DNA of 64,000 nucleotides. Source: Hypomesus transpacificus (Eukaryota > Chordata > Actinopteri > Osmeriformes > Osmeridae). How positions within the stretch are numbered: position 1 is the first letter of the stretch; each line of letters starts with the position of its first letter. The translations under genes and the position numbers were made by a program. Shown here in pieces: positions 1 to 13,702 of the stretch. The DNA is taken from positions 12,049,707 to 12,113,706 of the forward strand of contig NC_061072.1 of the NCBI RefSeq assembly GCF_021917145.1, in the 5' to 3' direction. The notes beneath the pieces are model-generated. The model was not told where the DNA came from. It saw nothing but the letters and a program-made list of their open reading frames with translations, and did not search any database.

Positions 1-737
1 TTGTAGGAGCTTAGCTCTTGAGATCTCAGAACTCTGAAAACTCTTACTGAAATTCTAAATGCTACCAGCCTCCATGTACCAGAAGAGGAACTCTGCAACC
101 CTCCCCCCTGGCTAAGCTGTCCAAGGCAGCGGGGGTAAGGCACCGGCTCAGCCTTGAGGAGAACACATCTCCTGGAAAAGAAAAATACACTACATCCCCC
201 CCCCCAGTCCCGCATGTCAGAGAGCCACAGGCAGATGTGTCTGCATTCTGAAGAACATTGTCTAGCACCCCAAAAATACATACTCTTTTCACCCACCACA
301 CAATAGCTCACAATAGAGCACCCGTTTTAGGAAAAGCCATCACTACCAGAGGGAGGGATGGAAGGAAAAATGGAGAGGAGGGAAAAACTAAAGGACCCCC
401 TGATGTCCATCCTACCCTGTTCAGTTTTATTATAGTCTACTTGCAGAATGAGCAGAGACAGGCCATCAGTACATATGCTTTGTTGAACAATTGTTGACCT
501 GCCTGTGTTGCTGTGTGAGGTAGGTGAACTGCTGGTTCCCTGGGCTCTACTCAGGGCTGTTAACAGAGTTTATGGCTGAGTGTTTCCCACTGCCCTCCAG
601 CCCAGCACCCTCCTCTGTGTTGCTCTCTCAAGACCTTGGCTGCTTCAGCTGAGAAAGAAATGGTGACATGGATCAAACTCCCTGCACCTCTCTCTCTCTC
701 GCTCTCCCTCTCTCTCTAACCTACTAGCTCCACTCCT

Positions 738-812
738 CTATCCATCCTTCCATCCATCCATCCGTACATACGTACGTCCGTACGTACGTACATACGTACG
801 TACGTACGTACA
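738..812. repeat. TCCA / ACGT tetranucleotide microsatellite
   Basis: A run of CCAT units passes directly into an imperfect array of (TACG)n with TACA variants. The ACGT part is self-complementary and alternates purine and pyrimidine. Confidence 0.85.
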
Positions 813-2009
813 TGCACAATCCCAGCTAAAACATTGCTGTGTATGACATTCAGGCCATGACTTTAACCGTCCAGTAGACCAGTAGCTGTGGCCAGAGAAC
901 GTGGTCAGAGTGTGTGATTACAGTAGAGGCGAGCTGAGGCTCTCCTGCTCTAAAGTGGTTCTTCTGTCTCCTCCGTCCGCATACTGAAGCACTTAAAGGC
1001 ACAAACAGCAGCTCATCTTCTCTTCAAACCCCTTTCCCCCCTGCTCCTCCACGACAACAGAGTGGACCCAATTGACCACATTTGTCACCAATTTGAATGA
1101 CATGCTGAAGGAATGCAGGATCAGGCATCTCTTTCTCCTTTCTTCTTCTCTGTTTACCTCTTTCGGTCTATCTCTCTTTAGCTATGTTCTCTCTCTCCAT
1201 CATACACACAAAAACAGACCAAAAAGCTTGGCGTTGTCAGGATGTGGTGTTGGGGTTTGATCACCGTAGGGTACGTAACTGCTTTGTTCCACAGTCTGGT
1301 GTGAAACAGCACCTTCAAATCTTATCTCAGCAAGAAGGTCATCCGTCTGTCAATCACAGTCCTTTGAGTAGAGAATCAGTCTACTAAATACGTTTCATTG
1401 GTTGTTGACTCTGGACAAACCAGCCCATGTCTATATAGCCTATTAACAGGCTTGTCTAAGTCCATTAAACCCGTTAAAGAGCACATAGCCTGAATACCAT
1501 GAAATGTCAGCTGTCTGCATTTAAAATGGCACTGCAGAGAAATACAGGAGCACCAGGGGCTGTCTCTCACACACACAAACAGCTCGCTAATATTGAGTGC
1601 TTTTGTATTGAGTATTTCCTTCCTAATCAGAAACGTAATACAAAAACACTTTTCCTGTTGTGTCTCTGAAGCTAAATTGGCCTGTTGTTTACCTATAGAG
1701 TATCTGGAATCTCCTCTGGCGTTCTGTGATGCCTGAGGCACACAGCCCTAGGCTTGGTTAAACATGACTGCTGTGCTGGTGAGGAGGGCTCTCCCTGGGC
1801 TCTGTCCAGCAACAATCTGAATCCATGTCCCACAAATGAAACAGCACCGCATGAACCTGCCCACAAGGGGAGATGGTTCTGTTGGCTTCAGTTCTGTCTG
1901 GCAACTTTATCTGTATCAGTGGTTCGTTTTTGTTCCTTTCTTTCTTTCATTCATTCATTTATTCTTTTTTTCTCTCTTGTTCTCTCTCTCTTAGTTATTC
2001 ATCCCCTCT

Positions 2010-2012
<3 letters not shown>

Positions 2013-2076
<64 letters not shown>
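2013..2076. repeat. (CT)n microsatellite
   Basis: About 32 uninterrupted CT units inside a longer pyrimidine-rich stretch (about 1930-2115). It explains the serine/leucine-rich open frames there, which are not genes. Confidence 0.95.
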
Positions 2077-2079
<3 letters not shown>

Positions 2080-3010
2080 CCTCTCTCTCTTCTTTTTCTT
2101 CTCTATCTCCTTCACTCTGTCATAGCAGCAGTCAGACATGATCGAATCCCTGGCACCTCTCACCGCCTGACCAGAGAAGCTCTGAGCTCGTTGACTCAGC
2201 AGGTTAATATTAAATAGAGTTCCTGTGTTATAACCGCCTCAGAGATCACTTGTCAAGATGTGCATCTGCAATTCACAGAGACCAGGAGAACAATGTAGCC
2301 TCAGAAACACCCATCAAACAGACGTCTCTCTTCTCTCTTTTTCCAATCTTCTTTCTGTTCTTACTGTAACAGAGCTCCCTCTCTTCTCTCTTCTCTCTGC
2401 AGTCTACACCCCCTCCCCCCTGTCTCCTGAAGTATAGCTCTTAGCTGGTATGAAAAGCAAAGTTGACTTAAAAAGTAGAAAGTCAGCAAACTTTCCCCCT
2501 CTCTTCTTTACTGAGACACACTGCCATGGCAACAGCCAACCGGGTTTCCTCCCTTCAGTAGGAACTTTTAGTGCACAGCATGGGTGTTTCTGCTTAGAGG
2601 GTTTCAGAGGAAAAACACAAGATGGATAAAAACAACAGCATCAACTGGAAATAAATCCAAATTATCATAATTATTATTGTGGGGGGTCATTGCTTCCAAG
2701 GCAGTTTTTCTTGGTCTAATAAGATTAGACCTTATTGACCTTAGTGCTTGAGGTCTGGTGAGCGGTCTCTGGGATTTCATCCCTTTCTTGCATATACCTG
2801 CACACACTGAAAAACTGGTATGAGTTTTGTTACTGTACAGAAACAGTAGACTGTTAGAAAACTCGGAAGACTCAGATTTTATCTTTCAGATCATTGTCAA
2901 AACACACAGCTCTGTAATCTTTTCTGTGAGACCTAGCAGAGGAATGGTGGCGTGTGAGCAATTTATATTCTGTTCCATTTCAGCTTGCTTCAGCCAGGAG
3001 ATGGTCTGTG

Positions 3011-3011
3011 A

Positions 3012-3042
<31 letters not shown>

Positions 3043-3062
3043 TGTGTGTGTGTGTGTGTGTA
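3011..3062. repeat. (GT)n microsatellite
   Basis: GT dinucleotide array with a single TA interruption, ending in a short TACGTGTA tail. Confidence 0.95.
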
Positions 3063-3926
3063 CGTGTATTGAGCAAAAGAGAGAGTTAGAGGGTATTTGT
3101 TAGATGGTGAGAAGCAGAAGTGAAAAAAGTTAGTACTCTTTCCTGAGGATCTGCAGACTGAATGGGCTCTGACCGTGTGTTCAGATCATTCACAGTCCAT
3201 TACAGTGTTGGGTCGGTGTCCAATCCTGCTAATGAGCCAGTGTTAAATAGTTCAAAGTTAATAGCTGGTATAACGTGGCACAGGGTCCAAAGTCACCTCA
3301 GCTGATGCACCTGGGTTTCTGAAAACACCTTTCTCCTCTTTCGGTTAGATAAGCCATTTTAATAAGGAAAACTATACTCCTTCAGAACAAAGCAAGACAT
3401 TGCTATTTTATATCAAACATGTCCCCTTTTCAAGCTTTATTTCCTACAGAGAATGGTCTCATTTAGCAGCTGTGATTTCCGATTGATTTATTGACAAAAG
3501 AACATAGAGAAAGTGTAACCTTTACTACATTGTTCTCTATTCTCTTTCTTTTTGTTTCCCTAATTCTATCTGACCTTTGGCTCCTCCCATAGGACACATC
3601 ATCCCTCTCGTCTCCAATCAGGAGACAGATCTGTCATCATTATGGATTAACCATCAGCCCTTATCATCCTTTAAAAAGCTAACCAATCAGGAACAAGGAT
3701 GCAAGTCTGGGGGTCATTTAAGACCAATCCCTGGAGGTACTGGTGGCTTCTTCATCAGTGTGGATGATGATGCTAGGTGACCTCACCAGCATATCTGATG
3801 ATGAGGCCAGTCAGCCATGTGTGAGGTGCCTCCTCTGTCTCCTCACTCTCAGATGAAATATGGAGCTTGTTTACTCAGTGCCAGCCAACTGGCTTGGCTG
3901 ATAACCTCCTCCTCTGAGAACTGTAT

Positions 3927-3928
<2 letters not shown>

Positions 3929-3993
<65 letters not shown>
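3929..3993. repeat. (GT)n microsatellite
   Basis: About 31 uninterrupted GT units followed by degenerate TGTA/TGCA-rich sequence to about 4060. Confidence 0.95.
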
Positions 3994-3997
<4 letters not shown>

Positions 3998-4562
3998 CTA
4001 GCCTACTGTGTTCATGCCTGTATATGTACTGTGTACATGTCTGTATGTGCATGCATTGACAACACTGTGCACTTGAGATTGACGTCAGGCTTTCTAACCC
4101 GACGAGCGTTTGCGATTGAGTGTGTATGTGTGTCTGAGCTCGACATGTCAGCCTGTTATAGCTAGGATGCATCACAACCCATCTATCTATCTGACAAACT
4201 CTGCTCTGCTCCTCCATGTCATTGTAGCTCCTCTCTTTGTGTCTCGGGGAAGAAAAAAACATGTCAGACAAGCCACAGACACCACTAGGAAGTAGCACAC
4301 CTGCCCCTGGCTCTCTGGCTTTGCAGGCTTACTGCCCAGGCTTGGGGCAATTACAGCACTTTACACCTCACCGTCCCCAGATATGTCCTGGTGGACAGGA
4401 CAGTGGAGCACACAGCTCTGCAGCTGATGAAGTCCTCTGAGGGGCCCAGAGTAGGTCACTGTCTGGAGTAGTCTTCATATGAGAGTCTATCCCCCCTCTC
4501 TCTATTCCTCTTTCGCTGTCTCTATCCTCATCACTCTTAGATTCTCACTTGAGCTCAGAGTT

Positions 4563-4650
4563 TAGCCCCAGCCCCAGCCTGAACACACCCCAGAGATTAG
4601 CCCCAGCCCCAGCCTGAACACACCCCAGAGATTAGCCCCAGCCACAGCCT
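4563..4650. repeat. 35-bp tandem repeat, about 2.5 copies
   Basis: The unit begins TTAGCCCCAGCC and contains CTGAACACACCCCAGAGA. Two near-perfect copies are followed by a diverging partial copy. Confidence 0.8.
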
Positions 4651-6925
4651 GAAGTAGACCCCAGGAGGCCCACACAGTCGACCTGTGGAGAGACGCCAAG
4701 TCCAACCCTCTGGGTTGCTGGCTCCTCATCAGCATCAGGAGATAGTTTGGTCTCTCCACGGGAACGTCTCCCATAGCAACGATCATCTGCTATGACAGCG
4801 GTCCAGCCTGTGACATCCTGGAAGATGGTGTCACACAAACTCACTGGTCAGCAGTTCAACAGCACTCATCACGCTGTTTTGAGTGGCAATACTCAAGCAG
4901 TTATACTTAAGAACGCTTAGAAGTAGATTAGATTATACGCTTAGGTTATACTCAAGAAGTTAGACACTCGAGTAGTTATGTTCAAGTAGCAATGTCAGTT
5001 AACTTTTTTTTTTCTGTGTTAAATACACTCTGGACATAGGCCCCGCCCATTTTGGACCTAGGCCTTGCTCACTAGTGTAGGTTCCATCCAGCACCCTTTT
5101 AAGGACTAACAGAGGGGATCTTTCATCACCATACAACTCGTGCTAGAGTCCACTGAATGCTAATGCAAATAATGCAGATGCAGGAAACGTAAAAACATTC
5201 CTGAATTATTCATTAGTTCAACATCAAACAGTGTCTTTATGTTTCACTTTGGGGGGTAAACAGTGTATTTACTCTATACATTTATTTACCATCAGACACG
5301 ATTCATCTCACTGTATAGCCTTCCCCCCTCCCTGCACAACCTACAGTGAACTAGCATGTTGTGATGTTGCATGAATGTGAGGACCTGACAAGTTGCTGAT
5401 GTAGTTATGGCACGTTTGTGCGGCAGGCAGAAAGAGATCCCAGTACATGCTAATAAAGTGGTCCTGTTAGTTCATCATATCTAACTGTTTAGCTATCAAG
5501 TTTGGGAATACACCAGAAATTAAAATAGCATCTGCCTTCGTTCCTGCCTTGTTCCCTCTAAATGCTAATGCACACACCTTGTAGCATTCATATTTGCATG
5601 GTCTGATGTGCAAACACAATTAGTGTAGCCATGTCTCAAATTGTTTATGTTTGTCAGTCTGAGCAAATTTCATTAGCATCTCCCTCAACATTTCAGCTCT
5701 GCTGCTTGGGAGGACTAAAGAAAAGACAGAAGAGGCAAGAGGAGAGGAGGGGAGAGGAGGAGAGAGGAGGGGAGAGGATGGGAGGGGAGAGGAAAATATT
5801 TCTCATTAGAAGCAAATACATTTTAGGAGAATACTGATGCAGTGCTGCTGAGTGATGTTGTTTGTGTTTAGAATGGTGCTGGTCCAGATCCTTTACCCCA
5901 GCATCACACCCAGATTCCTGTTCTCTTCCCTCAGGTGAAGCTCTGCTGTTAGCCCCCACCTCCTGTTCCCATCCAGGAAATTACCCACCCACAGACAAAA
6001 TAGCTCTTGTTTGTACCAACCCAAGAACACGTGTGTGTGTGTGTCCTCCTCCCTCCTGTTCTTGCTACTCTGCCACCAGAGGAGCTCAAAATGATGACTT
6101 GTTTGTCAACAGTGAGGGTGTGAAACTCTCTCTCTCTCTACTGTGTTGTCAATCCATCAGACTGAGCTGTTGTCGCCATTATGACTGTTTGATGTATTTA
6201 TTCTGCTCTCTATGGCCCCATGCTACTGATATCATGCAGTCATTATCCTCTCTGTTGAGTTGTTACAGTACCTCAGCTCTCTGGAACACACACACAGTAG
6301 ATCCGAGAATGAACCTGTCGCACATTTCTCTCTCTCTCTTTCTCCCTTTCTCAAACCCTCTCAATTTCTCTCTCTTTTCTCTCTATCTCCTTCACTATCC
6401 CTGTCTTTCCCTCTGCTGAATGAAAGTGTTTAGTTGGTTCTTTAAGTGACAGATGTGACACAGATCTTACAGATAGTGAGAGAGAGAATGAGAAAGACTA
6501 GTAACTGATATGGATATTCATATCCATCTGACAACGTCGCTTTTAGCTTGGCTTTATTCTGGGATGGCAGGCTATTGTACGGCAGCTGTCATTGGCTGGT
6601 CTCCCCAATGAAAACAAAGCGCGGGAACAGAGACAAGACAACAAAATAAAGTTCTAAAGAACCTTTGATTGTAAAGAAGTCACCACACTCAAACTGTGAT
6701 GATGAGTCATAGAGGAATCACAGTGTAGTTCATACTGAGAGAGAACGACCTGAATGATCTACTCTTTGTTTGATATCCCATATAACAGAAGCTGTTACAA
6801 AAGAGCAGTGTTGACCAGAGCTGGCAGACAGCATGGGGTTACATAACTAACCCGTAACATTGCTGCTGCGTCTGTCTGACTGGAGCCCTGTCCAGGTGCT
6901 GGGCACTTCACAGTGCACCTGTGGC

Positions 6926-6957
<32 letters not shown>

Positions 6958-8742
6958 TGATACACACAGGCAGACACATACACATCCTACCATAGGATCA
7001 ACAAAGCTACATGAAATAAATAAACAGTTATTATAAAAATATGACGCCAATTAGCTTTGAGAGTTCTGTCCGAGCACAATAGTAAATGAGTGGTCGAGGC
7101 CAGACACATAATTAGAGGAGAAAGAAACGAATTAGCCAGTTAATTACAGGATGGCTGAATAACAACAGGCTTGAAACCATTGGTAATACAAAGCTTCATC
7201 ATCAACATGAAGTTGACCATCGACAAAAACCATCGATAGCATTAGCAGCGCCCATAAGGCCCAGGTCAAATTGATTGGGACCAGTATAATTACTGGCGAA
7301 GGTCAATAGTGGAACATGGGGATGTGATCAGTGTAATGACTGGTGATTATGCTGCTTTGTTGTCACCCGTCATCAACAACGAGCTGTAATGGAAATGAAC
7401 CCCGTGTCTCAGGAGATAATCAGCAGGACTGCTGTGTGTTGGAGAGCAAACTGGGACAGCAGGGGGAAAACGAACTTCCATCAGACGCCTCCTGCTTCTC
7501 AGGCTCCTATATGCCACGTTCCAAAAAGCACACACACACACAGACACACACATCTCTTCACTGTGGGAGGGCTGGGCTCCATCACACTGATGTGTGGTTC
7601 AGGCGGAGCCAGTGTTTTCTCCTACTCTGCTCTCTTCTTCTCAACTCTCTTGTCTTTTCCTCTCATCTCAACCTCTTTCAGCATGTTGTGCAGGAACTCT
7701 GCATTCTGACAACAAGGGTTCTTTGAGGTTTTCAGGGCCCAGAACACACAAGCTGTGTTTGTGTGTCTGTGTGCGTGTGCCCAGAACACACTAACTGTGT
7801 GTGTGTGTGTGTGAGTAAAGGTGAGGCCTAGCTGGCTGTAGTCTCCCAGGACGTGAGGAGCAGTCATCCAGTCATCCATAGATAACGTGTGCATGGAGAG
7901 AAGTCTCCTGTGTGGAGCATCCAAGAGGACGGAACCTTGAGACGCTTTTCAACCTCACGCACACCAAGCATCCTCTCTGTCATATCGCAACATCATTCTT
8001 TGCATTTGCATGCACACGTACATAGGTGCTTGTGTATGACTGTGTGTGTGTGTGTGTGTAGGTGTGTGTGTATGTGTGTGTACAGAGCGGCCACAGGAGA
8101 AGCCTCTGTGTGTTTTCCAATTCTAATGACGTTGAATGAAAACAGCAACCTGATATCTCTCCGGCAGGAGAGGTAAACTGGCCTAAGGCATCAGACCACT
8201 GTGTAATACACACACACATCCACACACACACATCCACACACACACATCCACACACATACATCCACACACACACACACAGGTTGAAACTGATGACTCCTAA
8301 CAAACAATGCTATGCTGACTGATTGACTGACTGCTTGACTGATTGACTGACAGACTTTCACATGGCACACAGTCACCAACAGACATATTTCCACAGTCTG
8401 CCTTTGTCCCTAATGATTCTATCTTTGTCATGCAGGTAATAAGCTGCTATTGTACCAAACAGACTGGATGTGTGAGCCGGAATCGCTTTCTCATTGGCCC
8501 CCGACAGAACTCCATTATCATTGTGATTGTGCCAGCAATTTGTTTACCAACCAGCCGTACCAGCCATCAATTAGACCCAAGCACTGCATTGGCAGAGGAC
8601 ATGTTATAGAGAGATAATGTCAACACATTGATGGTGTCAACACCTTGATGTTACTAAACATCACATTTATGCAGATGTAAAACCCTATTTCACACCAACA
8701 GCACCTCCTCACTACTAACCATATCCATCACCTTGTCTCATC

Positions 8743-9209
8743 CAGGGGCGTTGTTAGACATAAAACTCTATTGGGGCACAGGCCCCTAGTCATTACACGT
8801 ACAGTTGAGGGATGCAAGTTTGATATCAGATTAGGTGGGACATCAATAGTTAATGCGCGCGCACGCCAATATTTTTCACAATAACTTCAGCTCAAATACA
8901 GTTTGAGTCAAAATAAGATAATCGGTTGGCCAATTATTGATCAATTGTCTTTAGTTTTGTGATGTTTTCTTAGCCTACTTCAATTATGAGTCCGACACCT
9001 GGAATTCTGTGGGCACGCATCAGTTTGTGTTTTCGGTTAAACTGCGTTGATTTTACAAGCGTTGATTAGGAGACTGTGTTTCTTTTTCTGGGATTATGAA
9101 TCTAAATGAATGCACTGACTAATAAAGTAAAACACCCCAAAAATACTGGGGCACCCCAGATTTATACTGGGGTACGTGCCCCAGTAAAAAGGGTCTAGCA
9201 ACGCCCCTG
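8743..9209. mobile_element. Non-autonomous hAT-type DNA transposon (MITE), 467 bp
   Basis: The element has terminal inverted repeats. The left end starts CAGGGGCGTTGTTAGAC and the right end, read on the minus strand, starts CAGGGGCGTTGCTAGAC, one mismatch in 17. A second shared block, GGGGCAC, lies a little further in on both sides. The 8-bp sequence GTCTCATC is present immediately outside both ends (8735-8742 and 9210-9217) as a perfect direct repeat. An 8-bp target duplication with CAG-type ends is the signature of the hAT superfamily. There is no transposase frame inside, so it must have been moved in trans. The intact duplication argues for a fairly recent insertion. Family name not determined. 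Confidence 0.9.
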
Positions 9210-12200
9210 GTCTCATCCAATGCAGTCTGATTGATGAAACAGACATATGTTCCTCAAAAGACACACGTTCATGCTAACTGGAATGTGTGAAGATCATGTG
9301 GCGGAGGACAGGTACGGCATGAGCGTCACGTCTCTCATCGCGGTGGTGTGTGTTTCCAGCATTCCGCTTCATCAGAGCAGCGAGATGGGTGAAGCCCACG
9401 GCACTCTGTGGTATGAATAAATAATGAACCAGAAGCGCAGGATACCAAGGAGTGGAGAACCAGGACTGCAGCCACGCAACACTGCGGCCATGCCACCCTG
9501 CAGCACGCTCTGGTCAAACACACAGACCAAACTAGAATCCAACTTGAAGTGTCAGTGTTGTGCTCTCTTGGGAGCTTTACATCTTTTGTATTCCAGCGGG
9601 TAACCTGAATCAAGCACACCCTTAGTGTGGTATGGAGTTCCAGGCCCCTCCCGGCTGTGGGCCCACCATCTGCAGCACTGCAGACTCATGGACGTCTTCC
9701 ACAGGGATTTGTGTGTGTGTATGTGTGTATGTGTGTGCTTAACTGTACTCTGACAACCGGTAAAGTGAAAACGATTCATTCTGGTGTGCAAGTCTATATA
9801 TAATAGAAGAGGGTCATGGTATTTCAGGAAAGTACATTTGTTTGCTTTTAGCTGAGCAACATCAAGATAAAGGACGTACGTAGGAGGATGACGCAGAAGG
9901 AACGCGGCAACTATGACATCCTTTTGTTTAGAACACTTACTCCATGAGGGTCACTCTAAAACTTACTCCATGGAATTTGAGAGTGGACGTGAAGCATGGT
10001 GAGCGGAAAACAAACGTCTTTCTGTTTCCAGAAACACCATAGGAGAAACACTCAGATATATATCTTCATAGGCTGTTTCCCAGCATTCAATAAAAACTAC
10101 GTAATGGGGGTAGAGGAAAGATTCTGCTTCAGATCTGACCAGCCATTTGTACTTTTATGTCAGTTGACATTCCGCCTGTTTGACACTAACTGACACTGCC
10201 CCCTCCTGGTCGTATGGAGGGAGACAAGTCCTCGAAGGCAGTATGGTAACAGCGCCACCTGCAGGTCAGATCTGGACCACATATCCTGGAGGTTCCAGAC
10301 GACAGCAGGAGAGGAACCAGCACAGATGGCGTCAGAGAGGGAGGCCTGTGAACCTCTCTCCCTTTCTCTCTCCAACCCATCTCCCTTTTTCTCATCCTAC
10401 AACCAGCCATCTTCTTCCCCCCCCCCTCCCCTCCCTGGAGGTGTTGGTGACAGGTTAATCACCAGTCGATCTACATGGCCCTCACTGTGGTCGCGTCACA
10501 GAGACAGAGCGCGCCTGTCCAGCCACGCCGTCATGACACCCATACTGAATACGCTGCCCAGAATCACGCGTAAGAAACTCAGGAATACAATCAGCCCACG
10601 GTCATCCAGCTGGAACACCGCCCACGGTCCCTCCCTACCTCCCTTTCTTTCTGTCTCCCTCCCTCTTTCTCCCTCCCTCTCCAGAGGACTTAATGGGTTT
10701 TAAAGAGGAATCCCCCTGAGCCCACCAGGACTCGGGAGAATGGAATAGTGAGGGAGATGCAGGAGGCTTTAATGACCCCCGCCTCTTCACAGATGAATAA
10801 TCCAGCGTGATGGAGGGAAAATAGAGTAGAATAGAAAAGTCGCCGCGATAGAATATCCCCTCCATTCCTCGGGCATCAGTAGGTATCTAAAGACAGCTTA
10901 GAAACACATTGACTGGATCACTCTGATGGATTTTCTGACTGAAAAATGTCAAGGAATACTGAGAAGAAAGTTGAAACGGGACAGTTCAGTTGGTGGGCTT
11001 CTGCCAAACTCAACTATAGACTGTTAATGGAGCTGAAGGGTGTTTCAAAAGCTCTATTGCACATACACACACACACATGTACCTTTGTGTACTCCTGGAG
11101 TCCAGAAAGAGGGGAGTTCCTGGAGAGTGTAGCGTGTTTACTGAGGCTCAACCTCCACTTCAAATGTGCGTCTACGTTCTCATCAAGACTAACTGTCGAC
11201 ATCACTGATCGTCTTCTTTATCTCCTCACTCAATCACAACAATGTCACTACAGGGAGTTCAACTTACTGCCGTTTTATTACGCTCCTTCTGTCACACACA
11301 CCAACTCTCTCTCCCTCTCTCTCACACACAATCTGCAGACATAAAGTCCAGGTAAGGTTTGCCTGACTCCTCTCCCCCCCCCAGAGAGATGAAAGGCAGA
11401 AACAGAGGAAGGTATCAGGGCTGAACAAAGAGACACTTGTGATATAGGGCAGCACTGCTCTGCGTAGCACGCACACCAATCCCTTTGAAGATCCAACTCT
11501 CTGCGGCAGGATAATCAGTCTCACCAATCAGGCCTCACATCCTCAGCAGAGGAGGGGAAACAGGGGGGGATGAGAGGACGAGAGGAGAACGGAGGATGAG
11601 GACGAGAGGATGAGATGAAAGCTAGAGGGCCATCCTCTTTTCAAACCAATAATGTACTTCATCCCAATTGTGTTCAAACCGGAACAAATGTACACGTAAT
11701 TCAGAATCTCTAGATTTAGGGTAGAGAGAGAGAGCTGGTAGTTTACAGTGACTTCTTCCATCCCTCTACCGCCCAGTATGTATTGATCAGCTCAGAGTCC
11801 CCCTGCTACAGCGTTTATGTGGCGGTAACCTTTACTGCAGCTCCAGCGAGCTTCCATAGAACTGAAAGCAGAATGTGACGATGGGCACGAGGGGAGGCAT
11901 GGAGGGTGAGGAAGGCGGGAGGCAGAGCGGGAACAGGGGGGGGGGAGAAAAACCATAAAGACAAGGGGAGCAAGAAGTGTGGACTAAGAATGGAGAATTA
12001 GTGAGGGCTAGTGAAAGACATGATGAAGGGGTCCGGTCCCATCTGGTGTCTCCTTAAAACCAGACGCAGGAGCTTTATGATCTGGGGAGACGCAGGTGTC
12101 CTGGAGGGGGACGGACGGGGGACAGGGGGGGCTGGAGTGCACGGGAGGATGGATGAGCCTCGGTGACAGGGACACCAGGTGTAAATATTGATGCTTTGTT

Positions 12201-12393
12201 TACTTATAATATGCCTGCTGTCTTATTCTTCAAACACTGGTTTTAGCATTCAATCCCTCACTCACTCACTCAGTCGCGCACACACCTCAAAATATTCAAA
12301 ATGCCAATATAATCACTGGATGGCAGGTTGTGCACAGACACAGACAAGATCCAGAGAAAAGCAGGACCTGTGTGATACCGTTTGATGGATATT

Positions 12394-12399
12394 TTTATT
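12394..12399 (-). other. Candidate glrx3 poly(A) signal
   Basis: AATAAA on the minus strand (TTTATT on the plus strand) lies about 245 bp beyond the glrx3 stop codon, a normal distance for a short 3' UTR. No transcript evidence is available. Confidence 0.6.
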
Positions 12400-12642
12400 C
12401 CAATAGCTGGAAGAATGTATTTAGGTCAACAAGATTGGACATAGTTTTTATATCTGTACACAGGCTCTTCTGGAGACACACGCGTGGTAAAGATTTCTTC
12501 ACTCCCGTTCGCCTTCAAATCAGCCTCCTGATTGGATGGGGAGATGAAGAGAAGCCATGTGAGTGGCTGAAGAGAGAAGCAGGTAGACACGTGTGCAGTC
12601 AGAGTTTGTTCCCTCTTTTTTGTTGTTGTAGTAACTGGGCTT

Positions 12643-13667
12643 CTAGGACTCCCCATTCAGGACTGAGGTCAAATCTCCTGTCTCATTCAGCTCCTGGAAA
12701 ACACAAATAGATAAAAAAACAATTTAGAGGCCCAGTCCAAAAAAACACGAAACAAGGCTTCTTTGTGGTGTTCAGTTCTGAGCGCAGCGGGAAGAGCATC
12801 TGTAGACTGGAGCTTATCACTGCAGTCATGCTGACTTTCACTTGAGACCCGCCTTGTTCTCCTCTACCTGCCTCTGGGCAGACACAGTTTGCCAGCTAAC
12901 AGCCACAGCTCAGCCCCACCAAGAACAGTACTGGAATATGCAAAGCAACTTAAGGCAAGAAAGAACTAAGCTAAGAGGATTTACTCCAGGGGAGAATGTT
13001 ATCTGAAGGTTGGCAGCAGACTTTAATGTAGTTGGGAGACCCGGGGTATTAAGATTAAGAACGCTCGCTCACGTTCAGACTCCCATGGAGGCTGAACTCT
13101 GGGTGGTCTTATCACACCCCATAAGAATATGCTCCATCTGCTTCACCTGCGTCCTGGTTGGGAGGGTTGTAGGTTGCAGACTGTGGTGCTATAGGGACAT
13201 CTGGTGGGAGGTAGTGGTACTGCAGCACCCACCCACCCACCAGCACTTTTTGCTTCCCTCTCCTTCACCTTTCAGTCAACAGTCAGTCAGACAACAGACT
13301 ACACCAGGGGCTTGAAACAAGGAGAGAATGAGGTTGTGTGGCATGTGATGTCATATCCTGTCTGACCTTGATGATGTCCAGTCCACCGATCAGCTCTCCT
13401 TTCACGTAGACCTGAGGGTATGTGGGCCAGTTGGAGTATGTCTTCAGGCCCTGGCGAACCTGAGATTGGCCGTGAGAGCACACACACATATATAGAACGT
13501 ACTGTTTGGTGGGCATTTAAAACCAAGAAAGAAGGGTATGCAGATCACCAGGGACTATGTGCTGCATGACACAGATGACAGGAAGAGTCTCACCTCTTCG
13601 TCCTGGAGGATATCAAACGTGCTGTATTCCACCCTGCAACCACACACAGCTCACATGATAAGACTGC

Positions 13668-13702
<35 letters not shown>

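Larger units (their letters stand above)
1..12380. other. Intergenic spacer, no gene recognised
   Basis: No open frame in this stretch is longer than about 185 codons, and none resembles a known protein or forms a chain of in-frame exons with good splice sites. The longer ones are built on CT, CA/GT or other low-complexity tracts. It contains dinucleotide arrays (about 2013-2076, 3011-3062, 3929-3993), a TCCA/ACGT tract (738-812), a short 35-bp tandem repeat (4563-4650) and one hAT-type transposon (8743-9209). It lies downstream of the 3' end of glrx3, so distal exons or introns of a neighbouring gene could be present unrecognised. By human synteny TCERG1L would be expected on this side, but I found no exon of it. 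Confidence 0.6.

Noticed and set aside
5862..6419. 185-codon plus-strand open frame
   Set aside because: Cys/Ser/Leu-rich composition from CT-rich DNA, no recognised domain, no splice-linked neighbours.
1..12380. tcerg1l exons expected from human synteny
   Set aside because: No exon with matching coding sequence was recognised.
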